DNA of 64,000 bases from Glaciozyma antarctica PI12 (taxonomy: Eukaryota; Basidiomycota; Microbotryomycetes; Kriegeriales; Camptobasidiaceae): the NCBI GenBank assembly GCA_002917775.1, contig KZ627155.1, forward strand, positions 837,846-901,845. The letters are read 5' to 3'. The notes beneath the pieces are model-generated. The model was given only the letters and a program-made list of their open reading frames with translations. It had not been told where the DNA came from and ran no database searches. The position numbers and the translations under genes were made by a program. Below are positions 1 through 14,219 of this stretch, piece after piece (the first letter of the stretch is position 1; each line of letters begins with the position of its first letter).

Positions 1-683
1 GTTTCCTTTCTCTCTCTCGAGCGCTCGTTCGTCGTTCGGTCGCTGATGAGGGTGGCGGTGCAGATGCGACGACAATACGTTCACGATGGAGTTCATGCTC
101 GACCAGCTGGCTCGTCGGGAGGAGGAGGACGCGAGGATGGAGGCAGGAGGGAACTGAGCGGAATCCATCTCAGTTGTCGGAACGGAACTTGGTGCGAGAG
201 AGCGAGAGCGAGAGTGGCAACCGAAGCAGCTGGGAAGCAGCCAAGGCTCTCGTTTGATCACTCGTTATAGACGCCTTGCTCATTCAGAGACTAACAAAGG
301 TAGGAGAACTAGGAGGAGATGGGGGGTTGATGGGGGTGGTTTTTGAAGTACAGGAGGAGAGGGGGGGGGGAGAGAAAGAAAACATGGTGGGCGAACAAAC
401 GTCGAAAGGAGCGGCATGACCCAAGTTCGGAAGGGCATGAAGGAGTCATAAGGAAGAGGGAAAGGAGGGTATAACGCAACGTCGCTCTAAAAAAACCCGG
501 CGACGTTCCTCTCCCTCCTCCTTCCCACCGCTCCTTGCCACCTTCTCCCCACCGAACTCAAGCCTCCAACAACCCTCCCAACGCCGTCCTCCCCAGAAAG
601 AAAAAAGAGAAAACCCGAGTCCATCCCCCCCGCCCATCCTCCTTCAACCGCCAACACAACCTCCACCTAGGGCGCGCGCGAAC
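1..683. other. Left edge to PP1 stop; no gene recognised
   Basis: The right part is the 3' flank of the PP1 gene, read on the minus strand. It contains purine-rich runs around 355-375 and a pyrimidine-rich stretch around 500-650. A short open frame on the plus strand near 46-270 has no recognisable motif and an ordinary Arg/Gly-rich shadow composition, so I do not call it. The first 300 bases could be the edge of a neighbouring gene outside the window. Confidence 0.5.
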
Positions 684-2573
<1,890 letters not shown>

Positions 2574-3287
2574 CGTGTTCGAGCGTAAAGGGGGAGAAGG
2601 GGAAGAGGGGAGGGAGAGGGACGGGCGCGTGTCGTCAGAGGGAGGCCTGTGGGTCGCGAGGGGGAGGGAGAAGGAGAGGTCAGCAAGTGCGCGTGCGTGA
2701 GGCCGTGGAGTTGCGCCGGGGTAGGGGGTGGGGGGGTGGAGTAGGCGTGGAGATGGGTCGGGTTGTTTCGAGAGAGGGAATCGTCGAGCAAACTCGGCGA
2801 TTGAGTGATGGGTCGAGCTGGGGATGGAAGAGAGGAGGGGAAGCTCACGACTAGGACTGGGGAAGGGCGTAGAGGGAGGTAGTCGCGTGGATTGGGTCGA
2901 GTAGAGGTAGATTGGCGAGGAGCGGGAGGGGAAGGGGAGGTGCTTGGTTGTTGAGTCTGTCGAACGAGCTTGGATTGAGTTTGAGCGAGTCCTTTGTTGT
3001 CGTCTCTGGTTGTTCGTAGTCGTTCGTTCGAGTCTCAAACGAGAGGAAGACTCGGCAGGGGGCGAGAGGGCAGGTGAGAGGGGAGGAGGAGAAACAAGAG
3101 TACAGCAGCAAAGCTTGATATTCAATTTAATTCTTTCGACAAACTCTTAATTAATATTCGATCCCGCTCTTGCTCTCGCTCACTCCCCCCGCGACGTCGA
3201 GATCGCAGGTGAATCTTAGATTAGGGCGTGTGTAAGGGGTAGATACTAACCAAGCCAGAGCGAGCCAAACGAACAGACGAGGAACGA
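2574..3287. promoter_or_regulatory. PP1 upstream region and 3' flank of the CSC1-type gene
   Basis: This stretch lies upstream of the minus-strand PP1 start and downstream of the stop of the next minus-strand gene. It has alternating purine and pyrimidine tracts, typical of basidiomycete yeast promoters and leaders, and an AT-rich patch near 3115-3160 that may hold the 3' end signal of the neighbour. No conserved open frame was seen. Confidence 0.45.
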
Positions 3288-6200
3288 TCAAAGCCGCTGC
3301 GCCTCGTCCCACTCTTCCCCAGGAGGACTCCTAAAGACGTCCACCTTGCCCTCAGGCGACATGGCCGCTCCGTCAGTCGAGACGTCAATCTGTACACGCC
3401 ACCAGTTCAGCTCACTCTCCTCGCTGTCAACGACGAGAAAGAGGACTCACCCCAGCCTCGCGGATCGCATCAACCTCTCCCTTGTAAAGTCCCGCCGAAT
3501 CCTCAGGGAGCCAGATCGTAGGTTGTTCCTACATTCCTCATCAGTCCCACGCTCGAATCGAAAGAAAAAGAGAGGAAAGGAACGCACGACATAAGTCGCA
3601 GGATGGTCGAACGCGTGCTTGTCAAGGTGCTCCTCCCCAGGCAGCGTGCCCGTCTCAGAACGGTCGGCAGTCTTCTCCTGTCCGCCCGACTTGCTCGCTG
3701 CGCCGCCAATGAGGCCTTCGCCATCGTCGTCGCGCGACGGAGGAGGGAAACCTGCGAAGGACCGAATCAGTCGCCTGCGAGGGAGGGAGAATGCACGAGG
3801 ACTCACGAGTTCCCTTCTTCTCGTCTGAGCTGGTGCGAGACTGCTCGGGACCGAGGAGGGGCGTCGTAGCGTCACTCTGGATGGCCGAGATCTTGCCGGC
3901 GAACGAGAGGGGTAGGTACGAGTTGAGGGGTTGGTCTGCCTCGACGTCGTCAGCACTCGTTCACCCACGGACGAGAGAGGAAGAACGTACAGCCCGAGTT
4001 CATCGTCAGCTGGAAGAAGATGGTGATCACGATGAGAATGATCATGAAAGCGCCTGCGAGCGTCGGCGCACGTTAGCGAGAGCGTCCACGACGGAGAAGC
4101 GAGACGCCAACTCACCCTGAGGAATCGCAGACTGCTTCCCATCGGCATCCTGCGCGAGGAAGAACAATCCCGTAAGGCAGACCTCCGCTGCAGCGTCGAA
4201 CAAACGTTTAGCGCAGCTCGAATGACCGCCACAAGTGCGAGACTCACAGATGTAGAGGCCGACGAAGATGTGCGAGAGAGCCTTGGGGTAGAAGAGACCG
4301 CCCGTCTCGCTCGAAGTAGGGACGTCCAGGACCCAGAGGAAGAGGTACTGCGCCAGTCGTCAGCGAGCAGTCCTCGCAAGTCAAAGCGTTAAGTCGGACG
4401 AACCTTGTAAACGAACCAGAAGAGAACGAACGCGAGGAACGCGAATCCAGAGATGAGGGGCGCGATGACCGCGTACGAGAGTCCTGCGAAGGCGTCGTCA
4501 GCTCCGGATCTTCGAAATCGGAGGCAGGAGAGGGCTCACCGATGACCGTCAGGAGCGTCATGTTGGGGAAGAGCGTTCCCCAGGCGACGCCTCCCATGCT
4601 GTACTTGATGCCATAAACGGCGCGAGGAGTCGATCCGAGGATGTACAACTTGACGTAGAAGATGATGAGAGGCACGACCCGAAGGAGTCCTCCGGTAGCG
4701 GCAGCGAGCGAACTGGTGACAAAGTAGGTGAGGAAGAAGGTCGACGCGGCGGGGAGCTGAGTCGCGAGGAGCGTGACGGCGCTACCGGGGTTCTCGGCAA
4801 TCTGGGGAATCGCAGCGACCAGTCCTGACGCGAGGGTTACGATGAGGAAACCGTGAATGACCCTGGTCGAGGAAAGGGTTAAAGGGGGCGCCGGCACAGG
4901 CGCGAGAGGGCGACGTACAGGAAAAGGAAGAAGCGCGTCATGAGCGAAAGCTCGATGCCCGTCTTGAGAGGGATTCCCTGGAAGCGCGCGAACACTGGGA
5001 TCGCAGCGTCAGCGACCGCTTCATTGCGAGATCGAGGAGCTACTCACGTCGGAGGACGATAGGCAGAAGCATGAAGAGGATGGCGAGAGCGACGGGAGGC
5101 AGAATTCCCTGGATGATGCCGTTGATAGCTGCGAAGAGACCTGTTTAGCGCAACCCTTACGGCGAGCGAGCGGAGGGCGGCCACTCACGAGTAGGAAGTG
5201 TGCAGAGCCACGCTAACCAGGAAACCTGAAGGCAGAGGGCGCTAATGTTACTCAGGAGACCGACGAAAGCGACTGCGCGAGGAGAACATCAGCTCAGCTC
5301 CTTCGAAGGCGCGAGTGAAGACGCACCAGGGAACGACCAGAGGACGATGAGTCCGATCGTCATGGCCCACGAGATGGCGTAACGACCCTTGGCCTGGTAC
5401 GGGTTGATCGAGAGGTTGCTCCAGATGACATTCTCCTGAGCGACTTCGAGGTAGCGAGCCGACATGCGGAGAGGAGCGTGATGAGCGAGGCATCTGCGTT
5501 CAAACGTTAGCCGGTGTGCTTCTGCATAACTCGAGAGGAGGGGACGCACTGCGCGAACATGTGTGCGGCGATCTGAGTGTTGAACTGGACGAACGCTGCC
5601 GACTCGGCGGGGTACTTGTCGTTGGCTCCAGCTCCGGAGAGAACGACGCGGGCCTCGTCGAGCTCCCTGTTCGTCGTAGCGATCTCCTCCCTGGCCCATT
5701 CAATCGAATCGACCCTGCGAACGTAGAAAACGCAGTCAGCTCGCGTTCGAGTCCATCTCGTCTCGAAATCGACACTTCTTTCCGAAAAGGCCCAGAAAGC
5801 CGAGCTTGTGGTGAGGACGAGCCTTGGGTGCGACGTAGCGGGACATGAGGGAAGGATCCGCAGAGAGATCCGTCAGCAGAAGGAGGTTTCTCGACCTTGT
5901 TCTTCTTGATCGCCTTTGCGGCAGCCTTGAAGAGATTCGTCTCGGCACTTTCGAGCTTTGCGCAGGCCTTGTCGCGTCGCTCGTGGACGTCGGGGAGGTC
6001 GCCAAGAGTGCTGTGTGCCGAGTTAGCGAGGGAGTGCGAGGGAACGAGGGCGGAGACGAACCGGACGAGCCAAACGCGCTTGACGCCACCGGGGAGGACG
6101 CTGCAGAACTTGGTGAGGGACTCGGTGTTGAGGTACTCCTTGGCGACGCCGGTGACGAGAACCGTCTTGGACTGGGCGAGTCGCGAGTGATCCTTGGAGA

Positions 6201-7374
6201 TGAGGAAGTCCTGGCGCAGGACGACAAAGGCTGCGAACTCGCGCTTGAGGAGGTAGAAGACGTAGACTGTTGGTGCGACTTCAGCATGAATCGGCGGCGC
6301 GTGAAAAGGAGAGATGCACAAGTGATGATCCACGCAATGATCAAGTGGGCGGCGTAGCGAGGCTGCTCAGTCTGGCCGACGTTTCCAAAGGTGAAGCGGT
6401 CGAGACCCGTGTTGGTTCCTTGGCTGCTAACGATATCGACGGGGATGAGGACGATCCAGGTGAGGATCCAGCTGCGACCGACTGATCAGCTGCTGGTCCT
6501 CCTGCTCGCTTCGATCGCAACGTACACGGGGAAGAAGAGCTCGACCATGAGCCAAAGGAATCGCACGAAAACGTAGGCGTCGAGTCCGTTCTTGTTGATG
6601 ATCTGCTTTGCGTCGGCGCGCAGGATGGCAGGTATCCAGGAGAGAAGTCCATGGGGAAGAGGGTCGACTTGCTTGCTGCGAGAGGGGGAGGCGAATCGTT
6701 AGCTAGCGTCCCAAACACGTCCTTCCAGATGCGCAGGTGTTCTCCAAGCTCAGCAAAGCTCTACTCTGCCTCCCCGGCGTCTTCAGGAGGCCGCTTGAGC
6801 TGAGCGAGGCTAGGGAGGAGCTTAGCTGCGCTGCGCTGCGCTGCACAGGCCAGCGTCCAGCAGATCTCTTCCCTCCCAGCGGCTGCAGTGAGCTAGGACA
6901 CTCCTTCCACAGTCGCGAGACACCATCCTCCCCTCCACCTCCCTCTCAGCCACCCGTACGACCTTGCCCATGCTCCAAAATGCGTCACGAGCTTCGAGGA
7001 ATAATGGTACTCACCTAGGAGCGACGAGGTAGGTCCTAGGAGCGTAGATCTTCTTGAAGCGGTTGCGAATGAGGATGAAGACGAGGAGTTGGATACCAGC
7101 TGGAGGGAGGAAAGCCACGAGTCAGTTGCTGTCTCATGACGAAGATGCAAAGCTTGTTGCTCGAGAAGGCGGATGGCGACTCACCAACTGCTGAACCGAC
7201 CACTAGGGCGGTGGTGAAGGTCTGAACCGACTTGTTGGCCTCAGCTGCAGGGCGTAAGGAGAGGGAGGATCAGCGATTGCATCGAGAGAAGCGGACGGGA
7301 CGGGACGCGACCAGTGGGTCGAGCGCCGCCTCATCGGGAGGGCTCTTACCTGCGTCCGCTGCTGTGGCGCTCAT
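3288..7374 (-). CDS. CSC1/OSCA-type (DUF221/RSN1_7TM) stress-gated cation channel
   Basis: Polytopic membrane protein of the OSCA/TMEM63 family (yeast CSC1, RSN1, PHM7), calcium-permeable channels gated by osmotic or mechanical stress. The gene has many short introns. The N-terminus (MSATAADA, then SVQTFTTALVVGSAV) leads to a first membrane helix, then RNRFKKIYAPRTYLVAP and a helix pair with LTWIVLIPVDIV. A cytosolic RRM-like region follows with SKTVLVTGVAKEYLNTESL, and then SARYLEVAQENVIWSNL. The multi-helix channel core comes next (GIIQGILPPVALAILFMLLP, LASGLVAAIPQIAENPGSAV, FFLTYFVTSSLAAATGGLLR). The C-terminus ends MSPEGKVDVFRSPPGEEWDE before a TGA at 3288-3290. The start is the ATG at 7372-7374, followed at once by a donor. 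One intron (6676-7014, 339 nt) is about five times the usual length. Orthology to CSC1 rather than RSN1 or PHM7 cannot be settled by eye. Confidence 0.93.
6676..7014 (-). other. Unusually long intron in the CSC1-type gene
   Basis: The donor GTGAGTACC follows the exon coding TYLVAP, and the acceptor TCTCGCAG precedes the exon coding KQVDPLPHGLLSW. At 339 nt it stands out from neighbouring introns of 50-70 nt. It holds a direct repeat of the pentamer GCTGC/CTGCG around 6825-6850. I see no conserved open frame or structured RNA in it. Confidence 0.7.
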
Positions 7375-8074
7375 GGTGATACGAGCTTGAGGCGGTGTAC
7401 GGTGCTGGGGTGGAAGTCCTTTGAGGGGAGGTGGTGGGACGAGGAAGAAGACTGCAGCTCGAATTCATCACTACCCGTTCTCAATTTCGTGACACCCTCA
7501 AGCTCAAGGCTCAAGCTTTGAGCTGAGCCAGCGAGATCGAAGGTCAACACTTTTGGCCGAAGAGCTCTACAAACTACGCCAGCGTTACTGAGTACTCGCC
7601 AGGCCAGCAACAGCGAACTGCCCTCTCCCTCGCTCTCTCTCGTTGAGAGAATGCGTCTCTTAGATCTGCGCGTTCGATTTCTACTGCCGCCGTCTTTCGC
7701 AACCTCCTTCTTCTCTCGCGACCAAAGCACTGAAGGAGGTTCGACTATGCCACTAGTCGTTGAAACACAAGTGCGTCTGAAGCGAACGAGATCGGTCGAA
7801 TCGAAACAACTTGAAGTTCGGGAGGACGCATTTTTCAGGACCCTCCCGTCGCTGCTCCAGTCCCATTCCGATCCAAACCAGGCATCGTACTGCCCCATCC
7901 AACGTCAGCAAGGCTTCACAAGAAGCGAGAGAACGTCGCACAGCTTCGTCCCAGTCCCCATCGCAGCTGCTCCGACGGCCTCGTCCCCGAGCAACACCTT
8001 CGCAGGCTCTGCTCCCGTCGAACCCATCGGCGCCAACGTCGATTTCGAGTATCTCGACACCTGCGAGCCAACAA
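7375..8074. promoter_or_regulatory. Upstream region of the CSC1-type gene and 3' flank of AMP deaminase
   Basis: Spacer between two minus-strand genes. Several open frames cross it on both strands, but they are Arg/Ser-rich shadows with no family motif. The part nearest 7375 should hold the promoter and leader of the channel gene, and the part nearest 8075 the deaminase 3' UTR. Confidence 0.4.
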
Positions 8075-11000
8075 TTAGCTCAGGCCAGCACAAGAACGAA
8101 AGGAACGAACCATATCGCGCTCCTCCATGAGCGTCGCATGCCTATATTCCACCCGTAGGTCGGGGACGTTCGTCTTGTGAATCTCGTTCCCCGCCACTCC
8201 AGGTCGGTACCAATCTGGACCGAGCCAGTGGCGCTTGACTTCCATTTCGAAGCCAGATTGGAGGCACGAGTTGCGCGCTAGTTCGCACATGTCGGCGGGG
8301 GAGAACTGCCGATCGAGTGAGTGAGGAGGTCGCGAGGGAGAGAGGGGAGCAGACCTTGTAGATTTGAGCTGCGACGCTGTACTCCTCCAGCAGAGGTTCC
8401 TGTGCGACCGCAACCAATCAGCTCTCATCCTCGAAAAGCGACGACGATACGTACCTTCGTAAAGTGGAACTGCAGCGGATCGTCCGTACTCAAGCTAACG
8501 TTGAGTCCCGTCCTAAAGAAGTTGGGCAACGGGTTCCTCTCGTACGTGAGAAATAGCGCATTGTTCGAAAGCGGCGACATGGCGATCTGCGGCTTATCAG
8601 CAATCCACCCTCGCTGTCGGAAAGACATACGTACCCCGATCTGCTTGAGGTAGAAAAGGTACTGCAGCGCGGGAACTTTGCGGAGGAGGATGCCGTGAGA
8701 GATCGAGTGGGAGGTGAGGAAGGCGGAGGTGAGGTGGTCCGTGTCGCCTGCTTCTCCGGCGTGAGGACGGAGCCAGAACGTGTCTGCGCGCGGGGGGCGT
8801 TGAGCTTTGCAGAGAGGGAGCGGGGAGAAATGGACGTACTGAAGCCTCGCTCGTATCGCCAGTTGTTGAGAGAGGTCATGTTGGCGAAGAGGTAGTAGAG
8901 CCAGTAGTTGTACGGAGCTGCGAGACGTCAGCGTATGTCGCTACATCCAGGACGAGAGGTACTGACGATTCTGCGTCGTCGTCCAATCCTTGGGAAGAGG
9001 GAACTTGCGATACAGCCTTCGCTCGGCCTTCGACTCGTCGTCAACGCTGTCAAAGCCCACGACGCGCTGAAGGAAGATATGCAGCTCCGGATGAGTCGAA
9101 GGATCCTGCGTGACCTCAAACAAAGGCGTGAAGATGTCTGCGACGAACGTGGGATCAGTCCGGCGCGGACAAAGTCGGAAAGCTCGCGAACGCACTCTGA
9201 ACGATCTCCTCGAACGACTGGACGCCTCCACTCTTCTTGAAGACGTCGTAGAGGCGCGGAATCTGGATGAGCCACCGTACGTTGTCGGAGAAGAGGTCGT
9301 TGTTGACGATCCACTTGGCGAGCTTGTCCCACTCGTTGGTGTTCCTACGCGCAGGCAGACGCATCAGCCAGCGGGCGGGAAAGCGAGAAACGAGAGAGCG
9401 AACCGCCCGTAGATGCTGACTCGGTATTCGGCCATTTGGTACTTGCTCGCTTGCAGATCATTGATCACCTCTGCGGGACGTGACGAGATCAGCGATGGAG
9501 AGGGTCGAAGCCGAAAGGCTGCAAACCTTTCGTGATTTCGGCGAGGTACCTGCCCTCGACGTAGCTGCGCCCACCTCAAGATTAGACGACGATAACGGGA
9601 GACAGCGACAAAACGACGACGTACTTGTCCGACTTCAAGAAGATCTCCCTCAACCTGCTCTCGCCGAGCGGGTTGTACTTGAGGTTGAACTTGTCGAAGC
9701 GGTGGAAGGAATCTTGGTGTGCGTGCATGTCGAGGGTGTCGACTAAACGCAGAGGTGTCAGCGAGGAATGCAAGCAAGGCGCATCGCACGTACTTGAAAG
9801 GTCATATGCCGTCAGGTTGAGCGACTCGAACACTTGCCGCAGAGTCAGGTGCTTCCCGTCGCGATAGATGACGACCTCCTGCGACGGTGGGTTAAGTTGG
9901 TGAAGCAATGGAAGGAGAGGAGAGGAGGGACGAACGTCGGGGCAGCGCTTCATCTTTGACTTGATGAAACGAAGCATGTGCTTCTGGTTCATGCTCGCCG
10001 AGTGATGAACGTGGGTGTCGACCTTTCGGACGTTGTAGAAGTCCCTGCGTGCGTAAAACGATAATCAGCAGCGACACGAGAAGAGTCAAAGGACGATCGC
10101 ACCTGTGCGAGACCTTCTTCATCTCTGCCAGCTCCCGGAACTCGTTGAGCAGCACGTAAAGGTTCCACTTGCTCTCGAGATACCGCAGTCGTCTCCAAGC
10201 AAAGCTCTTTGCCGGGCCTGCGATGGGATCTCAGCTCGGAGGAGCGAGGTCACGACGAGGGAGGAACGAACCGTCGCTGATAACAGAAAGCACCTCGTCA
10301 AGATCCTGAAAGTACTCCTTGATCGTCGGAACCTCGTAGCGTGGCTTGTTCTCGACGTCGTCTGCGAAGACGAAAGATCAGCTCCCACCCTCCTCATTCA
10401 GCGCGCTCAACTCACCCTCGGCGTAGACCTGGAAAACACCGTTCCCGTCCAGCTCAAAGCGCTTTTTCTTCCCAGCCATCTCCCGTCCAGGCATGTCCAC
10501 CTCCTCAAAGCGGAACTCCCGCCTCTTCGCCTCGCGCTCAGCAATGGTCGTCTGTCGTCTCCGTCGCTTCGGTGTAGGGATCGCGCTCTTTCCAGTGAGG
10601 ACTTGGAGGAGGCGGATAGATTTTCCAACGCTTAAGCGTGACGGGATCGGAAGGTGAGGTTGAGGAAGGGGAAGGGGAGGGCGCGAACTGTCCGTCGTAG
10701 TTGGCGGGATTGTCCTCGAGGCGTTGGCGAGAGAGGCGGATGTACTTGTCGCGTAGGTCGAGGCATCGCTGAAAGGAGGAATAGAGCGCCTGCAGCTCCG
10801 CCGTAACGTGGTCTGCTGGTGCAGCTGCTTCAGTCATCAGCTTGCGTCCATTTCGAAGCCGCACACCAAACGCACCTCCTGTTGGTTCTCCATTGATCTC
10901 TCCAGCGTTCTCCAGCACCTCATTGATCCTTCGTGCTGCCTGCGGTGGTTCTTCCCCATCCACCCATGGCTCCCTAGCAGCCTTCATCCCCTCGAGCCCC

Positions 11001-11406
11001 GTCAATCCGAGCGCCGCGCTGGTAGACTCGATAGGGTCCTGAGAGAAGGACAACGTGCGCGTACGACTGCGGTCCGAGCCCGAGCTGCGAGTAGGCGATG
11101 TGGAGGAGAGGCTGGCGAGAGCTTCGAGCGAGGGCTGACTGTTGAGGACGGTCGGGGAAGCAGTGTGGAGCTCGGCGCGGAAGGTCGACTCATCCTGCCA
11201 ACAAGCGTTAGCGGGGGCGGAACGGAGCGATCTGGACGGATCTGACGCACGTTGAGGTGCGCTCGTTCGTCCCTGTAATCGTAAAATGGGTGGGCAGGCG
11301 GAGGAGTGGGCGAGGGAGGAGGCGATGGGATTGGGGTAGTCTCCCCCTCACATGTCGCCGTTGCGAGGTTGTCGTCCCTGCGGCTTGTGATGCTCGTCTT
11401 GCACAT
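8075..11406 (-). CDS. AMD1: AMP deaminase
   Basis: Zinc enzyme of the adenosine/AMP deaminase superfamily converting AMP to IMP in the cytosol, which controls adenylate pool size. The N-terminal quarter is variable and disordered ([40 protein letters not shown]). The catalytic barrel begins with the zinc motif [20 protein letters not shown], then [20 protein letters not shown]. It continues with [49 protein letters not shown], the zinc-binding histidine in [11 protein letters not shown], and ISMSPLSNN-type and [20 protein letters not shown] motifs. It ends [20 protein letters not shown] and a short tail, as fungal AMP deaminases do. About twelve short introns are present. The start is the less certain end: I chose the ATG opening [19 protein letters not shown] acceptor lies just upstream, so a further 5' exon is possible. 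Confidence 0.93.
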
Positions 11407-12074
11407 CGTGAGGAGCGATAGGCGTAGCTTCGTGACCTTGACCGTGTGGCCCAAGTGGAGGCGTTGAGGATCGGAGAACGCGGCGAACGCAGCTGCAAGC
11501 GAGGTCAGATGTATGCTGGGGGGAACCTCATCTCGCTGCCGAGTTGGTGGGTTCCTCCTCGCTTTCTTCCTCTTCCTCCTCCCTCGTCCTCCCCTTCTCC
11601 TCCTTCCCCAGAGGAAAGGCTCTGCTCGGGGTATTACCGCAGACACGACAAGGAGCGACTCGATTCGCCGTGCCGTGCCACTCTTCGAGTTGGTAGGCTC
11701 GGCTCGCTTGCGAGCTCGCTCGGACGTCCTCCTTCCGCGCTGGACCAAGGCCGTCTACCCTTGCCAGGACGCTCGAGTACTCTGCTCTCTTTATCGCACC
11801 GACCAGGCACCAACAGCATCTGAACAGATCTGAACCGGAAGCAGCGATCTGCGACATCTCTTTGATGAATTTCCTCTTCCGGACCCGTCGTGTGGAGATT
11901 AAACTTGCAGATGCCAGGCACGAACTCAACTCATGGCTACCCATGCATATGGGCAGTTCATGAACCCGCTATTGGCGCTGGGCTGAGTCGCATTCGATTC
12001 TGCGGCCGTTACTGCTCTCTCCGTCCTCGTATTCTGTCTCCTCTTCGACGGCCGCTTCTCAGGACGCCGCCACC
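11407..12074. promoter_or_regulatory. Divergent promoter, AMP deaminase / disordered protein
   Basis: About 670 bp separate two head-to-head starts. The side facing the plus-strand gene is less GC-rich and ends in GCCGCCACCATGCC, a strong start context. The side facing AMP deaminase has a TTGCAG sequence that could be a leader intron acceptor. No conserved protein-coding frame was found. Confidence 0.5.
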
Positions 12075-14219
12075 ATGCCGACCTCCTACCTCCACCACCC
12101 GTCAGCGCTCTACTTGAACAAGTCACTCGAGGTACAGGGACTCTCCGAGCTCGTCAAGTCTTCGAAGGAGGATCGCTTCGACGGTTCTGCAACGGACGAG
12201 CTGATCGTCTCCTACGAGTTCGAGGGCTCTCAGGCGCGCTACACAGCAGACCTTGTCGAGGAAGAGACTCGACGGAACAAGGTGCGCCGCTTTGGTGGCG
12301 ACTCACTTCTCCGGGCGACCCCTGACTTTCTCCTCTCCCCCAGAACACACACCTCCGCCACAGCGACCGCGACGGGTTCAAGAAGGCCTACGATCCCGTC
12401 ACCGACACTTCTTCCCGCTTCGACAGTATCCTCGACATGTACGCCGACTGGGGCAGCGAAGGCGAGGAGGACGAGGAGGTCAGGCCTGACGATGCCGACG
12501 TCCAGGCCAGCGTACCTTGGGACACGAGGGGCAGGACGGGTCTCTACGGTGGTGGGGGACGAGGAGCGGACGATCGGGAAACAGGGTGGGTGCAAGACTA
12601 CGAGATCAAGCGGCACACTTCGGGGAGGGAGGAGGAGAGGATGCCAGCGGACGTCCTCAACGAGCTTACTCGGGCGAGCCGATACCCTGGAGCTCTCTAC
12701 GGCTCCCATTCCCCCCGCCACCCGCAACGACCGCATTCCACCAGCAGCGACTACTCCTCCCCTCCCTCTTCCTCCTCCTCCCTTGGCTCCGACAACCTCG
12801 TCGACTCCTTCTTGCCCCTCCGCAACGACCAACACCAGAAGGACGACTACCTCCGCACCCCCGTCGCCCAGTCGGTCGCCTTGCTTGCGAGCCTCACGCC
12901 ACCCCCCGCACCTCGAGCCGCCGCCGCTCCTAAAGCGGTCCGCTTCGACTCAACCCCATCCCCAAACAAATCGGAATCGTCCTCTTCCCGTCTTCGTCGC
13001 TGGGAAGTCTCAAGGCTTTCGCAACCTCAAGAAGCGACTCTCGCTCTCCCCTCCCCTCCAGCGACCCATCATCTCCGACCCTCTCCCGACCGACAAACCC
13101 TTTCCCGTTCCGGTGGTCGCAGGCTCAGAAGACCTCGCAAAAGGGTCGTCGTTCAAGTGGACTACGAAGGCGAAGAAGGTACCAGTCATTTCTGAGCCCA
13201 TCCTCCCCGCCGGATTCGTCGAGTCGCTCGGCATGTCGACCTTCTCGATCCCTCGCCCTGCATCGACGAGTGCCGTTTCTACCAAGCCTCGAAAGTCGAC
13301 CACCATCCTCGAACCTCGAAATCCACGCACCTCCCTCCCCGCCGCATTCCCCCTCCTCCCCGCGCACAAGATCAAAGCCAACCCTGCCGCCCTCGCCCTC
13401 AGTGGTCTCTCTCCTCTCGGCGCGCTTCGCCACGAGCGGGAGACGGAGCGCGAGTTTCATCGCGACCTGGCCGAAGCATTCAGGCAGATTTCGACAGACT
13501 CGACCCTTTCAGAGCACTCGAACGACTCGCAGTCAGAGTACGCCCCCTCTGTCGAGTCGGTTGAGGACATTCGGCAAGGATTTCTCGACGCGCTCCACGG
13601 TGATCGCTCGAAGGACGTCGTCGCAGGCGCCACCGCCCCCCTCCGCACGACGGCCCCTCTCCAGCCTCGTTCAGCGAACATCGCTCGGCCTAATCCCCAT
13701 TCCCCTCCTATCTTTACTGCCAACGCCCTCGGCCCTCTTTCCAACTCGAGCGCCGACGCGATCGACCTCTACGCGTTCATCGAAACGGAGCCGCTGAGGT
13801 CGAGCAGGTCGGGATCGCGCGATACGGACGTGACGACGGAATCGATCCTCTCGACCTGCCCGGACACGAGCCTGGTGTCGTTCAGCGAGAAGGGAGAAGC
13901 GATGGATCGTCGACTGGCGTCTCCCTCGACCACCTCTCCCCCTATCGCCTCCTCCTTCCGCTCCTCCTCCTCCACCTCCACGCCCCCTCGTCGCATCTCC
14001 GACACTCCCCCTCCCCTCGTCCTCAGCCGTCGTCCCTCGCACGACTACAGGAAATCGATGTCGCCCGAAGGCGTTTGGAACGGAGCAGGAAGGCCCGCTG
14101 AGATGGCTTCGACGGCCGGGACGCCTGTGTTCCGCAACCCGTTTGCGAGCACGTCGCCGTCGTCGAATGGGCTGAGCCCATCGCCGCCAGTTTCGGGAGG
14201 ATGGCAGCCGGGATGGTGA
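12075..14219 (+). CDS. Disordered Ser/Pro-rich protein of unknown function
   Basis: I do not recognise the family. Exon 1 codes MPTSYLHHPSALYLNKSLEV and YEFEGSQARYTADLVEEE. A 62-nt intron (about 12281-12342) follows, and exon 2 continues NTHLRHSDRDGFKKAYDPVT and DSILDMYADWGSEGEEDEEV, which look like a short folded or binding segment. The rest is low-complexity, with KAVRFDSTPSPNKSESSSS, a basic patch GFRNLKKRLSLSPP, ERETEREFHRDLAEAF, and a C-terminus ending SPPVSGGWQPGW. The coding frame changes between about 12975 and 13020, by one extra base. No canonical intron fits there, and both flanks look coding. A regulatory or cortical scaffold role is possible but not shown. The start has a Kozak-like GCCACCATG. 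Confidence 0.75.
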   Translation: MPTSYLHHPSALYLNKSLEVQGLSELVKSSKEDRFDGSATDELIVSYEFEGSQARYTADLVEEETRRNKVRRFGGDSLLRATPDFLLSPRTHTSATATATGSRRPTIPSPTLLPASTVSSTCTPTGAAKARRTRRSGLTMPTSRPAYLGTRGAGRVSTVVGDEERTIGKQGGCKTTRSSGTLRGGRRRGCQRTSSTSLLGRADTLELSTAPIPPATRNDRIPPAATTPPLPLPPPPLAPTTSSTPSCPSATTNTRRTTTSAPPSPSRSPCLRASRHPPHLEPPPLLKRSASTQPHPQTNRNRPLPVFVAGKSQGFRNLKKRLSLSPPLQRPIISDPLPTDKPFPVPVVAGSEDLAKGSSFKWTTKAKKVPVISEPILPAGFVESLGMSTFSIPRPASTSAVSTKPRKSTTILEPRNPRTSLPAAFPLLPAHKIKANPAALALSGLSPLGALRHERETEREFHRDLAEAFRQISTDSTLSEHSNDSQSEYAPSVESVEDIRQGFLDALHGDRSKDVVAGATAPLRTTAPLQPRSANIARPNPHSPPIFTANALGPLSNSSADAIDLYAFIETEPLRSSRSGSRDTDVTTESILSTCPDTSLVSFSEKGEAMDRRLASPSTTSPPIASSFRSSSSTSTPPRRISDTPPPLVLSRRPSHDYRKSMSPEGVWNGAGRPAEMASTAGTPVFRNPFASTSPSSNGLSPSPPVSGGWQPGW

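Noticed and set aside
46-270. Small plus-strand frame at the left edge
   Set aside because: Arg/Gly-rich composition, no motif, and no supporting splice or start context.
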